From Candidatus Zixiibacteriota bacterium (lineage in GTDB: Bacteria > Zixibacteria > MSB-5A5 > GN15 > FEB-12), in assembly GCA_040756055.1 (NCBI GenBank), contig JBFLZR010000001.1:189849-253848 (forward strand): DNA of 64,000 bases, in the 5' to 3' direction. Below the pieces are notes generated by a model. The model saw nothing but the letters and a program-made list of their open reading frames with translations. It was not told where the DNA came from and did not search any database. Both the position numbers and the translations under genes were made by a program. This document shows, in pieces, positions 54,510 through 62,712 of the stretch (within the stretch, counting starts at the first letter, position 1; each line of letters opens with the position of its first letter).

Positions 54510-55145
54510 ATGGTAAACAGCCTGATTGAAACGCCTCCAAGGGACCACTCGCACGGCGAGACGGTTTGGCCTCAAGCAGGCCAGCCTCGTGTGGATACCG
54601 TTGATGATTTTGCTGCTCCGATCCTTCGACAGACAGCCTCCGATTTTTCGACCGTCTACGAGGGATCGGTAAAATTTGAAAACGAGTTAGTGTGGGGTCG
54701 CCTATGTCTCGATACAGTAGTGAGCGTAGTACCTGACTTAAGCGGCTCATTTTCCAAAAACAGGGGCGCTGAAACCAACCACAGGGTGATACGTTTAGAG
54801 CCCAACTACATCTTTGACTTCATTCTTCCACTGACGGACCGACAGGGAGTAAAGTGGGCATCCAAGAGCACTGTCCCCATCGATAGTATTCGTGAGGATA
54901 CTATCTGTGAGCTTGACGGACTGGTTCTCGATACGGCCACCATACTCGAATCTTCCCCCGAAAGCGATACCGGTGTCAGCTTTGTAGGTCATGTAACGTA
55001 TCTACGACCGGAACCTGTAGCATCTTATCTTACAACTGGATTGCAGACTAGCACCTTTGTAGCACCTTTGCCCGCGGTAGGGTCAGCGCCTTTGGAAAAA
55101 ATTTATGTTCCAGTGTTCGAAGTGGGCCCGTTAGCCTTAAGCTGA
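54510..55145 (+). CDS. Hypothetical protein
   Basis: This open frame of 211 residues starts at ATG 54510, without a clear ribosome binding site and without an antisense competitor longer than itself. The sequence shows no signal peptide, no membrane segment and no motif I recognise; it is Asp/Val/Ser/Thr-rich with beta-strand character (VKFENELVWGRLCLDTVVSVV, YIFDFILPLTD). It stands alone between 266 bp and 299 bp of non-coding DNA and is followed by the structured segment 55163-55438. It is probably a real cytoplasmic protein; the function is unknown. Confidence 0.5.
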   Translation: MVNSLIETPPRDHSHGETVWPQAGQPRVDTVDDFAAPILRQTASDFSTVYEGSVKFENELVWGRLCLDTVVSVVPDLSGSFSKNRGAETNHRVIRLEPNYIFDFILPLTDRQGVKWASKSTVPIDSIREDTICELDGLVLDTATILESSPESDTGVSFVGHVTYLRPEPVASYLTTGLQTSTFVAPLPAVGSAPLEKIYVPVFEVGPLALS

Positions 55146-55162
55146 GGTCTACATTCGAATAA

Positions 55163-55438
55163 GCTCCAAACGGAATTGGAGCGGGGAAGAACTAAAGGAG
55201 AGTTTCTAAGTCCTTCATACCTTTGCCTTTACTGTAGAATCCCGGCGGCGCGAAAGCGCCGCCGGGGACGAAAAAAGGCATCTGACGGCAAGCGAAGGGC
55301 GACGGCGGGGTAAAAGCAGAACCTTTGCGAAGCAGATTTTGTTATAAAGATAGAGACCCACAGCAAACCCCCCTCTGTCTCTCTCAGAGACAGCCCTGCG
55401 TTGGGCAGGATTAGCGATAATCCTGCCCTAATTTTTTT
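55163..55438 (+). ncRNA. Candidate structured RNA or 3' leader, four hairpins and a terminator
   Basis: No ORF is supported. Four inverted repeats follow each other: GCTCCAA/TTGGAGC (55163-55182); an 11-bp perfect stem closed by a GAAA tetraloop (55241-55266); CTGTCTC/GAGACAG (55374-55392); and the terminator 55403-55438 with a GCGA tetraloop. Two GNRA tetraloops on perfect stems suggest RNA structure. It may be a small RNA, or just the long 3' region of the gene 54510-55145. It does not look like 6S, SRP, tmRNA or RNase P RNA by its conserved words. Confidence 0.35.
55403..55438 (+). terminator. Strong plus-strand terminator with GCGA tetraloop
   Basis: Perfect 11-bp arms GGGCAGGATTA (55403-55413) and TAATCCTGCCC (55418-55428), then TAATTTTTTT. 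The T-tract is on the plus strand only, so it ends a plus-strand transcript just before the convergent TPR gene. Confidence 0.9.
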
Positions 55439-55444
55439 CGCGAT

Positions 55445-56287
55445 TTACTGATTGAGCTGCTGTTGGAGAGCGTTCAGAATGGAATCCACTTTCATAGCCG
55501 GGTTGACCTTTCCAACCACCTGCTTGTACAGCTCGACAGCCTCAAGTTTCTTCTCACGCGGCCTTTGCATGGCCAGGGCAGCCGCGAGAGTGGCTCGATA
55601 TTGAAGTGAATTAGGGTCGATAGCTATCAATCGCCTGAGGATGAATTCAGCTTTCTCGAATTCTCCCATGGCGGTGTACAAAACACCCTTGATTTGCAGA
55701 AACTTCTCCTGCTCACCAAATCGGTCAATAGCCTGGTTTATGATCGAGAGGGCAAAAGCAAGTGAATCCGCCTGATGGGCAATAACAGCCATCTGGTAGT
55801 AACGATCCGGATTGTCCGGACTGCTCTCCAAAAGCTTTCGCATGTGGATAAAGGCGACGATGAAATTCCCCATTTTGACATTGAGATCTGCCAGTTTAAG
55901 GCGGTAGTGCTCCAGGGAATCTCCCGTTCCGATGAGTACGTTGACAGCTCGCGCGGCCGTCTCCCATTCTTTTAACTCAGCAGCTATTGGATAGATGGCC
56001 TGGTTGACCACGCGATCTTCCGGATGAAGCAAATCAGCGCGCTTGAGATAGAACAGGGCCGAATCCAGAATATACTCTCGCTGGTAGCTCATACCCATAA
56101 AGTACAAAACATCGCGATCGGAGGATTTCATCGCGACAGCCCTGCTCAGGTATGTTCGTGCTTTGGCAAAGTCCTCATTGAGATAAGCCTCCCGGCCTGC
56201 CTGCTCGTACTCGGCGAGGGTATTGGGTTCATTGCCGCAGGCAACCAGGGTCAAAAGCAGGACTACGAGATATCGGTATATTTTCAT
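55445..56287 (-). CDS. TPR-repeat lipoprotein
   Basis: I choose ATG 56287 because it gives a proper lipoprotein signal (YLVVLLLTLVAC, lipobox LVA-Cys); a TTG further out (56332) would add a charged 15-residue prefix. The 280-residue product consists of tetratricopeptide repeats from about residue 25: AEYEQAGREAYLNEDFAKARTYL, DVLYFMGMSYQREYILDSALFYL, DRYYQMAVIAHQADSLAFALSII, KFLQIKGVLYTAMGEFEKAEFIL and more. It is a periplasmic or outer-membrane-anchored scaffold of the kind that helps envelope complexes assemble. The partner is unknown. Confidence 0.85.
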   Translation of the reverse strand: MKIYRYLVVLLLTLVACGNEPNTLAEYEQAGREAYLNEDFAKARTYLSRAVAMKSSDRDVLYFMGMSYQREYILDSALFYLKRADLLHPEDRVVNQAIYPIAAELKEWETAARAVNVLIGTGDSLEHYRLKLADLNVKMGNFIVAFIHMRKLLESSPDNPDRYYQMAVIAHQADSLAFALSIINQAIDRFGEQEKFLQIKGVLYTAMGEFEKAEFILRRLIAIDPNSLQYRATLAAALAMQRPREKKLEAVELYKQVVGKVNPAMKVDSILNALQQQLNQ

Positions 56288-56461
56288 GAAACGTCGCTCG
56301 TCTTTCAATTTCTGTTTTCGCAAGATACTCAATTTGTATCGTCAATTCAAGACCGTATTAGACCGCCCACCACGGCGCGACACGAAGTTGATTGAAATTG
56401 ACTCGAAATCTGTTTATTCTTAACTAACAATCGCCGGAAGTCCTGTTAGGAGAGTTCGCAA

Positions 56462-57751
56462 TTGAATCAGAAGCAAAAAACGATACTGATCATGCTGCTG
56501 GCGGTGCATCTAGTTCTGCTCTACCTGGTTCTGTCACGTAATCTTGATTTCCTTTTCAACGATGCCTCTCACCGGATCGGTCCCGGCTCGGACTTTTGGG
56601 CTCTTTACAACGCTGGTAAGCACTGGCGGCTCGGTGACAACATTTATATGCGCGGTCCGGGCTATGGATTCAGATACCACCCTATTTTCGCGATGACGAT
56701 TCTCTCCTACCTCTCATATCTCGCCCACCAACCCGCATACTGGCTGTGGGTCGCGATCAACGAAATCTTCCTGGTAATGTTTCTGGTTGTCGCTCGCAGA
56801 ATGATTGTCAACACCGCCCATTTCCTCGTAGCCTGCGCGGTGATGGTTGGCTTTTCTCCGTATTACCTCGAAGTATACATGGGAAACGCCTCGTTCATAG
56901 CCGCTGCGGTACTTCTAATGGCTATCTACCTGCTCCAGCGCCGGGCACAACTCGGTGCTTATATCACCTATCTGGTCAGCATTTTGATAAAACCTGTCGG
57001 TCTGGCCTTACTTCCAATACTCCTGCTTCGCAGGCGGTTCGCGACGGTTTTTCTGACACTGGTAATCATCGCCGGGTTGGCACTGCCATACTTCATCGTT
57101 CATCCAAACGACTGGTATGATTTCGCCCGCGTCAATTTTGAAGGTTTCTCGACCACTCCCGGTTTCATGGTGCACGGAGGTAATCAGGGCTTTTACGGAC
57201 TGATGGTGATGATCAGCGCATTCGCCAATCATGTACCGACGCGCGAACTGTACAACCTGACGCAGTTTTCTGATTTCAGTCGAATCCTGATCCGCGTCAT
57301 ACCGTATTTCTTCATCGCAGTCTCAGGCCTGGCAACGTATCGCCTCCGCCGCACCGACAATCTGTACATACTCGTGTTCTTGTGGTCCGCCACTTATCTT
57401 CTGGGCTATAAAGATGTCTGGGAGCACAGTTATGCATTTCTGGTTTTGGGGCTGTTGATGCTGTATCTCTCCCGCGCTTTCGATCCGAGGCTTCTTTTGA
57501 TATTAAGCGGCGCAATCGCTCTGCCGACACTTTTCGCGTTTTATGACATACCGATGCGATCGCTCGGTATCAGCGATCCCGGCTGGTACTGGGATTTCAA
57601 AACCTCACTGCTTCATCATGCCACGAAGCCGGTGTTTCTTCTGGCTTTGTACCTTCTATCTCTCCGGAAAGCTTTCACCGGTCGAGTGCCGAATCTCCCC
57701 GAGTCGGGCTCAAGCCCAATGTCTATTGCGGGACAGCAACTTAGCGACTGA
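56462..57751 (+). CDS. GT87/DUF2029-like membrane glycosyltransferase
   Basis: This 429-residue protein starts at TTG 56462, with TAGGAGAG upstream. It has about ten membrane helices and an N-terminal periplasmic loop with GPGSDFWALYNAGKHWRLGDNIY, the D-F-x-x-x-Y pattern of GT-C enzymes of family 87, followed by RYHPIFAMTILSYLSYL. Family members use polyprenyl-phosphate-linked sugars to extend glycolipids or polysaccharides. Sugar specificity is unknown. The gene has no co-directional neighbour nearby and the next segment carries an independent promoter. Confidence 0.8.
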   Translation: MNQKQKTILIMLLAVHLVLLYLVLSRNLDFLFNDASHRIGPGSDFWALYNAGKHWRLGDNIYMRGPGYGFRYHPIFAMTILSYLSYLAHQPAYWLWVAINEIFLVMFLVVARRMIVNTAHFLVACAVMVGFSPYYLEVYMGNASFIAAAVLLMAIYLLQRRAQLGAYITYLVSILIKPVGLALLPILLLRRRFATVFLTLVIIAGLALPYFIVHPNDWYDFARVNFEGFSTTPGFMVHGGNQGFYGLMVMISAFANHVPTRELYNLTQFSDFSRILIRVIPYFFIAVSGLATYRLRRTDNLYILVFLWSATYLLGYKDVWEHSYAFLVLGLLMLYLSRAFDPRLLLILSGAIALPTLFAFYDIPMRSLGISDPGWYWDFKTSLLHHATKPVFLLALYLLSLRKAFTGRVPNLPESGSSPMSIAGQQLSD

Positions 57752-57793
57752 CGCCTTGACTTTTTCGGTCGGGGCGGATTCTACAATATTGAG

Positions 57794-57822
57794 TTGACAG
57801 AATGGTGGACGGCTTGTATCTT
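57794..57822 (+). promoter_or_regulatory. Promoter of the 57829-58072 transcript
   Basis: Perfect TTGACA (57794-57799), a 17-base spacer and TATCTT (57817-57822). Start of transcription is expected near 57829. No protein gene follows within 350 bases. Confidence 0.55.
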
Positions 57823-57828
57823 GAACCC

Positions 57829-58072
57829 AAGAGGTTGCCGGGTCATTCATCCATAGAAATTGCTAACTTTGAGACGCACGAGATCACATTCTTGGTCTCA
57901 GCCCGATGAACCGTAAAAACACATCGGGAAAGAACCAAAGCTTTGTCAGGCCAAAAGTGTGACGCCGGCAGGTGCCGGCGGGCGACAAAATGAGGTTACC
58001 CAAGTAGCCGAAGCATCTTAAATTCGTATCTTTATTTACGGTCATCTCAGGTCCCTGGGGTGACCGTTTTTT
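57829..58072 (+). ncRNA. Candidate non-coding RNA, about 244 nt
   Basis: A sigma-70-type promoter and a strong terminator enclose a segment without a credible ORF; the longest ATG frame is an 18-codon basic peptide at 57906-57962 with no ribosome binding site. Internal inverted repeats are TGAGAC/GTCTCA (57870-57900), CCCGATG/CATCGGG (57902-57928) and GCCGGCA/TGCCGGC (57964-57979). The words of known riboswitches and of 6S, SRP, tmRNA or RNase P RNA were not found. It could be a small RNA, or a regulatory leader for the transporter gene at 58181 if the terminator is conditional. Confidence 0.45.
58038..58072 (+). terminator. Terminator of the candidate RNA
   Basis: The arms ACGGTCATCTCAG (58038-58050) and CTGGGGTGACCGT (58055-58067) pair over 13 positions with two G-U pairs, loop GTCC, then T6. 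It is strong and plus-oriented. Confidence 0.88.
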
Positions 58073-58180
58073 GACAGCCTCAAGAATCTGTCTTGGAAAA
58101 TGGCCGTGATTTGATTACCTTTACGCCCACCATTGATAGCGATTTTTTAAACACTTTTAGAAGCAACAGCCCTTAGCACG

Positions 58181-59086
58181 ATGTCTGATTTCCTTCTCTC
58201 AATTCCATATCTGGGTGAATCGATGGCGCTATTGACCGCAATTGTCTGGGCCATCGCCGTTGTCCTGTTCAAAAAGAGCGGCGAGACCGTACACCCGGTC
58301 GGACTGAATTTGTTCAAGAACATGTTGGCGGCCGCGCTTTTTCTCCCCACTATTTGGCTCTGGGGAGGGAAACTGCTTCACGACGCTCCCGCGTGGGATT
58401 ACCTGTTGTTACTGCTGAGCGGCGCGCTTGGTATCGGGATCGCCGACACCCTGTTTTTCCATTGCCTCAACCGTCTGGGCGCCGGACTGACCGCCATCGT
58501 GGATTGCCTGTACAGTCCGTTTATAATCGGGCTGTCTATGATCTGGCTCGGCGACGTGCTTTCTGTATGGCAAATAGTGGGAGTCATGTTGATTATATCA
58601 GCCGTGCTTACGGCGGCCCGTCCTCGAGGGGAAAACGGTCCTGACCGGCGCAACCTGATGTTGGGACTCACCTATGGCGCTCTGGCTGTGGCTCTGATGG
58701 CCATCGGTGTGGTGATAGCCAAACCGGTTCTTGACCGGGCGCCGCTTCTGTGGGTCACGGAGATCCGACTCATCGGCGGCGTTGCCATTCTTTGGATAAA
58801 CCTTGCTTTCCATCCCGGGCGACGGCAGATAGTGAGATCCGTGTTTGCCTCAACCGGCCGCATATACACGGTAACCGGTTCATTGGTGGGCGGGTATCTG
58901 GCTATGGTCATGTGGCTGGCCGGAATGAAATTCACCCAGGTATCCACCGCGGCCGCTCTCAATCAGACTAACAATATCTTCATCTTTATCTTTGCCGCTC
59001 TCTTTCTGAAGGAAAGAATTGATCTGCCCCGTACCATTGGCATAATTCTCGCCGTCGGCGGCGCTTTTCTTGTTACCTTCGCCTGA
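58181..59086 (+). CDS. EamA/DMT-family membrane transporter
   Basis: This 301-residue protein has ten predicted membrane helices in two EamA repeats: residues 10-140 (ESMALLTAIVWAIAVVLFKKSG, ALGIGIADTLFFHCLNRLGAG, IVDCLYSPFIIGLSMIWLGD) and 155-300 (LGLTYGALAVALMAIGVVIAKP, SVFAS, GMKFTQVSTAAALNQTNNIFIFIFAALFLKERI). Members export amino acids or small metabolites. The ATG has no ribosome binding site. It is the first gene of a co-directional run of six and lies 108 bp after the terminator of the candidate RNA. Confidence 0.88.
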   Translation: MSDFLLSIPYLGESMALLTAIVWAIAVVLFKKSGETVHPVGLNLFKNMLAAALFLPTIWLWGGKLLHDAPAWDYLLLLLSGALGIGIADTLFFHCLNRLGAGLTAIVDCLYSPFIIGLSMIWLGDVLSVWQIVGVMLIISAVLTAARPRGENGPDRRNLMLGLTYGALAVALMAIGVVIAKPVLDRAPLLWVTEIRLIGGVAILWINLAFHPGRRQIVRSVFASTGRIYTVTGSLVGGYLAMVMWLAGMKFTQVSTAAALNQTNNIFIFIFAALFLKERIDLPRTIGIILAVGGAFLVTFA

Positions 59087-59138
59087 TTCCGCGTATCGAC
59101 TCTGGTTGACTTTCGACCGCAATACCGTAGATTAGAGA

Positions 59139-60044
59139 ATGACAAATCACGCAGACAACACCGAGATAATCCGCATCCTGGCGCTGAGCCATTTTTCATC
59201 CGTCCAACCCCGGCTTCTCGAGGTGCTGATAAGACACTATGGCAGCCTGGAGCGCATTATGGCCACCGATGCCGGTTCGCTGATGGCGGTCGCCGGCATG
59301 ACGGCGGAAATAGCCAATCGCGTAGCCGAAGCGCCTTCGAAAATGACGCAAGCGCGGCAATATTACGAATTGCTCAGGAGCAAGAACGTTAATTTCGTGT
59401 CGCGTTTCGACAGCGATTATCCCAAGCTCCTGTTCGAACTCAACGACCCGCCCACGCTTCTGTATTACCGCGGTACACTGCCGAACGAAAACAGCAAAAT
59501 CGTCGCGCTTGCCGGGGGTGACAGGGCAACAAGCGAAGGGATCGAGCTGACGGTCGAGGCTGCAAAGAAATTCGCGGAGGCGGGGGTGCAGGTCATTTCC
59601 TCGCTGGACAGAGGTATCGATTCCGCAACGCATCTGGGCGCAAAGGTCGGAGCAGGCAGGTCTTTCTCGGTTCTGGATAGTGGCGTGGACGAGATTTATC
59701 CCGACGAAAGCCGTCCGCTGGCTATCGATATTGTCAAGGACGGCGGCCTCATCAGCGAATATCCGCCCGACCAAAAATACCATACCGAGAATTTCAAAAG
59801 CTCTAACCGGATAATCGCCGGCCTGTCACAGGCGGTCGTGATGACAGAGTTCTATGACCATTCTATGCGCGCCCTTGATCTTCTCTCGTGCTGCAGCCAA
59901 ATAGGCAAATTGGTTTTTATCCTGATCGATCCGCGCCACGGGGCTCTCACCGACAAAAACAGCCTTGAAACCGCTTACTCATCCGGCGCCATACCTATGG
60001 TCGGACTTCACCAGATAGACGAGATTGTCAAATCTCTGGTGTGA
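59139..60044 (+). CDS. DprA/Smf-like DNA-processing protein, divergent
   Basis: This 301-residue protein has an N-terminal helix-hairpin-helix-like region (HFSSVQPRLLEVLIRHYGSLERIMATDAGSLMAVAGMTAEIA) and then a Rossmann-type DprA core: PPTLLYYRGTL, ISSLDRGIDSATHLGA, GVDEIYPDESRPL, GGLISEYPPD and FKSSNRIIAGLSQAVVMTEFYDHSMRALDLLSCCSQIGK. These align to the Smf pattern, but key words differ from the usual ones as I recall them: VALAGGDRAT instead of VAIVGSRRAT, SSLDRGID instead of SGLARGID, SSNRIIAGLS instead of RNRIIAGLS. The C-terminal DNA-binding winged helix of longer DprA is missing. It may not load RecA normally; a related nucleic-acid or nucleotide-binding role is possible. Confidence 0.75.
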   Translation: MTNHADNTEIIRILALSHFSSVQPRLLEVLIRHYGSLERIMATDAGSLMAVAGMTAEIANRVAEAPSKMTQARQYYELLRSKNVNFVSRFDSDYPKLLFELNDPPTLLYYRGTLPNENSKIVALAGGDRATSEGIELTVEAAKKFAEAGVQVISSLDRGIDSATHLGAKVGAGRSFSVLDSGVDEIYPDESRPLAIDIVKDGGLISEYPPDQKYHTENFKSSNRIIAGLSQAVVMTEFYDHSMRALDLLSCCSQIGKLVFILIDPRHGALTDKNSLETAYSSGAIPMVGLHQIDEIVKSLV

Positions 60045-60053
60045 GGTGGCTTC

Positions 60054-60668
60054 ATGGATGACCGCTACCTGACCATAGAGAAAACATCCACCGAAGAAAC
60101 AAAAGTCAAAGGTTCGCGATTCATCGCCCGCGCCATTCGCGTGGACTCGCTTGAGCTGGCGCATGCCGAACTGGAGCATATCCGCAAACGCGAATACGCC
60201 GCCACTCACAACTGCTACGCCTATATCGTGGGAACGCCACCTCACGATGTCGCTTTCAAATATTCGGACGATGGCGAACCCAGCGGCACCGCCGGCCGAC
60301 CGATTTACGATATCATCAGCGGCGCGGGTCTGACAAACATACTGATGGTTGTCACGCGTTATTTCGGTGGCACCAAACTCGGAACTGGAGGACTGGTCAA
60401 GGCCTATTCCGAGGCGGCCAGACTGGCCCTGGAAAGCGCCGGGGTCAGAGAAAATTTCGTTACCGATAAAATTAAAGTCGACATCGATTTTCCGTCATAC
60501 GATAGTCTCCTCAAGGCAATCCATCGAAACGGCGCCAGGGAGATCAAGGCCGATTTCTCCGACCGGGTGTCAATCGAGATAGAGATTCGCCGGAGCAGGA
60601 CCGATCAACTGGTAGGCGAAATAGTGGAGCTATCCAGGGGGAAGGCCGCGATTGAAAAAGTCGAATAA
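60054..60668 (+). CDS. YigZ/IMPACT family protein (UPF0029)
   Basis: This 204-residue protein has GAGGTGG before its ATG. The UPF0029 signature is intact: YAATHNCYAYIVG, FKYSDDGEPSGTAGRPIYDII and LTNILMVVTRYFGGTKLGTGGLVKAYSEAARLAL. The C-terminal 70 residues form the small YigZ-type domain with a ferredoxin-like fold. The E. coli homologue YigZ is poorly characterised; IMPACT proteins in eukaryotes bind GCN1. It lies 9 bp after the DprA-like gene, and its end overlaps the next gene by 17 bases. Confidence 0.92.
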   Translation: MDDRYLTIEKTSTEETKVKGSRFIARAIRVDSLELAHAELEHIRKREYAATHNCYAYIVGTPPHDVAFKYSDDGEPSGTAGRPIYDIISGAGLTNILMVVTRYFGGTKLGTGGLVKAYSEAARLALESAGVRENFVTDKIKVDIDFPSYDSLLKAIHRNGAREIKADFSDRVSIEIEIRRSRTDQLVGEIVELSRGKAAIEKVE

Positions 60669-61593
60669 ACCTGATACTATCGACTGTCTGGGGATGGGCA
60701 TAATCCCTTATGACCTGCTGTTCAGCATCGATCGCTATCCTCTGCCGGGAATGAAGATCGACGCTTGCGATTTCTTCATGCAAGGAGGCGGACCCGTACC
60801 CAATGTAGCAATCGGTCTGTCGCGGCTCGGATTCAAAACCGCACTCATCGCGGTCGTCGGCGATGACCCATTCGGGAAAATCTCGATCGACGAGTTGAAG
60901 CGAGACCGCGTCGATCACCGCTTTGTCATCATCAAAAAGCAGCCTTCCGCGCTCGCCGCAGGCTGGGTAGAAAAGGAAAGCGGACAGAGGACAATGGTGC
61001 TCTCACGGCGAATTTTCGTAACGCCGGCGGATATCAAGACATCGTCTTACCCGATCCCGAAGATACTGCATCTCGATGGGCGCGATATGCCCGCGACACT
61101 GAAACTGGCCCTGTGGGCCAAACGCGAAAAGATTATCGTGTCGTTTGATATCGGATCGATGCGTAACGATGTCTTGGCGGTATTCCCCTATGTCGACCAT
61201 CTGGTGGTAGCCGACAACTACGCTTTCCCCTTCACCAAAAGCGATTCGGCCAGAGTGGCGATCGACAGGCTGGCGAAGCTTTGCCCCGGTACAATCGTGG
61301 TTACCGAAGGCATCAAAGGTTCGACCGGTCGCGAGACGCTCAACGGCAGGACCGGAGAGTTCGTGTTCCAACCTGCTTTTAAAGTCAAGAATATCGATAC
61401 TACCGGCGCCGGTGACTGTTACCACACGGGCTATCTATATGGTCTTTTGAAAGGATATTCGTTGTCGGAGAGAATGAGATATGGTTCAGCCGCGGCGGCG
61501 CTAAAATGCACCAGGCCGGGGGCCCGAAGCGGTATTCCCACCGAACCTCAGTTGCTGGCGTTTTTGAAAAGTAAACCAACCATCTACAGGTAG
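60652..61593 (+). CDS. PfkB-family carbohydrate/nucleoside kinase
   Basis: This 313-residue protein starts at TTG 60652, inside the end of yigZ; AGGGGGAAGG at about 60636 is its ribosome binding site. Ribokinase-fold motifs are LGMGIIPYDLLFSIDRYPLPGM, GGGPVPNVAIGLSRLG (signature 1 region) and DTTGAGDCYHTGYLYGLLKG (signature 2, anion hole and catalytic Asp). It phosphorylates a sugar or nucleoside with ATP. The substrate is not predictable from the sequence. It is part of the co-directional run from 58181 to 62701. Confidence 0.9.
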   Translation: MKKSNKPDTIDCLGMGIIPYDLLFSIDRYPLPGMKIDACDFFMQGGGPVPNVAIGLSRLGFKTALIAVVGDDPFGKISIDELKRDRVDHRFVIIKKQPSALAAGWVEKESGQRTMVLSRRIFVTPADIKTSSYPIPKILHLDGRDMPATLKLALWAKREKIIVSFDIGSMRNDVLAVFPYVDHLVVADNYAFPFTKSDSARVAIDRLAKLCPGTIVVTEGIKGSTGRETLNGRTGEFVFQPAFKVKNIDTTGAGDCYHTGYLYGLLKGYSLSERMRYGSAAAALKCTRPGARSGIPTEPQLLAFLKSKPTIYR

Positions 61594-61599
61594 AGCAGT

Positions 61600-62163
61600 A
61601 TGCTGGAGAATTTGATCGGGTTAGACAACACTCTATTTTTCTTTATCAACTCGACACTGGCCAACCCGGTCACTGATTTTATCATGCCGATAATCACCAA
61701 CGATATGCTGCTCAGAGTGATTTACGGCGTGGCGATGGCGCTTATTCTCTGGAAGGGTAACGCGAAATTGCGCTGGCTGGTTCTTGTATCGGCGGCGACT
61801 CTGCTTTTGACCGATCAAGTCAGCGCCGGCCTGCTCAAGCCGATTCTTGCCCGCCCCCGGCCATGCCACGAGTTTTACGGTGTCCATCTGCTCGTCGGTT
61901 GTGGCGGGGGCTATTCTATGCCGTCGGCACACGCCGCGAACGCGTTCGGACAGGCCTGCCTGTTCACATTCTTTTACCGCAAATACGGATGGCACCTTTA
62001 TGGCTTTGCCGCGCTGATTGCACTGAGTCGTGTGTTCGTCGGCGTTCACTACCCGGGCGATATCTTTGTCGGAGCGGTAATCGGACGGGTGGCCGGTGTA
62101 TTGACAGCGACAATATTTAACGTAATCACGAGATTGATACGTCCCTGGCAATCAGGCGACTGA
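61600..62163 (+). CDS. PAP2-type membrane phosphatase
   Basis: This 187-residue integral membrane protein has about five helices. The three phosphatase motifs are present: KPILARPRP (K-x6-R-P), SMPSAHA (PSGH with G to A) and SRVFVGVHYPGD (S-R-x5-H-x3-D), so catalysis by the two histidines looks possible. Members dephosphorylate undecaprenyl pyrophosphate, phosphatidylglycerol phosphate or other lipid phosphates at the outer face of the membrane. Undecaprenyl-PP recycling would serve the polysaccharide locus but is not shown. Confidence 0.9.
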   Translation: MLENLIGLDNTLFFFINSTLANPVTDFIMPIITNDMLLRVIYGVAMALILWKGNAKLRWLVLVSAATLLLTDQVSAGLLKPILARPRPCHEFYGVHLLVGCGGGYSMPSAHAANAFGQACLFTFFYRKYGWHLYGFAALIALSRVFVGVHYPGDIFVGAVIGRVAGVLTATIFNVITRLIRPWQSGD

Positions 62164-62182
62164 TTCGCGATAGGAGGTTGCC

Positions 62183-62701
62183 GTGGCCTACAAAATTGAG
62201 ATCGTGCGAGGCGACATTACCCGGACCGATACCGAGGCCATCGTAAATGCCGCCAATAACCATTTCTGGATGGGTTCCGGAGTGGCCGGAGCTATCAAAG
62301 CGGCGGGCGGCGAAATAATCGAGAAAGAGGCCGTGAAAAAAGGCCCGGTAATGCCCGGCGAGGCTGTTCACTCGACGGCCGGGACATTGCCCTACAAGGT
62401 AGTGATTCACGCCGCGGTGATGGGACAGGACCTGCGCACCTCGGATAAATACATCAGGCAAGCCACCATAAGTTGCCTCAATATCGCCGAGAAACTGGAC
62501 ATCAAGTCCCTGGCTTTTCCCGCCTTCGGAACCGGCGTTGGCGGCTTTCCCATGAAAGCCTGCGCGCACATCATGATTGATGCCGTAATAGCCTATTCGG
62601 ACCTGTCACGGAAGATAGAAAGAGTGCAGTTCTGCCTTTTCGAGGAGCACGGTTACACCGTTTTCAAAGACATGCTTGCTAAGAAGGAAAACCCGAACTG
62701 A
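62183..62701 (+). CDS. Macro domain protein (ADP-ribose hydrolase-type)
   Basis: This 172-residue single macro domain starts at GTG 62183, with TAGGAGG upstream. It has IEIVRGDITRTDTEAIVNAANNHFWMGSGVAGAIKAAGG (adenine and distal ribose loop, with the catalytic N-A-A-N region) and KSLAFPAFGTGVGGFP (phosphate loop). MacroD-like proteins hydrolyse O-acetyl-ADP-ribose or mono-ADP-ribosylated proteins. It is the last gene of the run from 58181, 19 bp after the PAP2 gene. No ADP-ribosyltransferase is visible nearby. Confidence 0.93.
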   Translation: MAYKIEIVRGDITRTDTEAIVNAANNHFWMGSGVAGAIKAAGGEIIEKEAVKKGPVMPGEAVHSTAGTLPYKVVIHAAVMGQDLRTSDKYIRQATISCLNIAEKLDIKSLAFPAFGTGVGGFPMKACAHIMIDAVIAYSDLSRKIERVQFCLFEEHGYTVFKDMLAKKENPN

Positions 62702-62712
62702 TCGGGACCGGC

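Noticed and set aside
55163-55402. SRP, 6S, tmRNA or RNase P RNA
   Set aside because: The conserved words and overall pairing of these RNAs could not be found.
57829-58037. Riboswitch of a known class (cobalamin, c-di-GMP GEMM, TPP, FMN)
   Set aside because: Short resemblances such as ACGCAC and CGGGAA exist, but the required conserved blocks and their order are missing.
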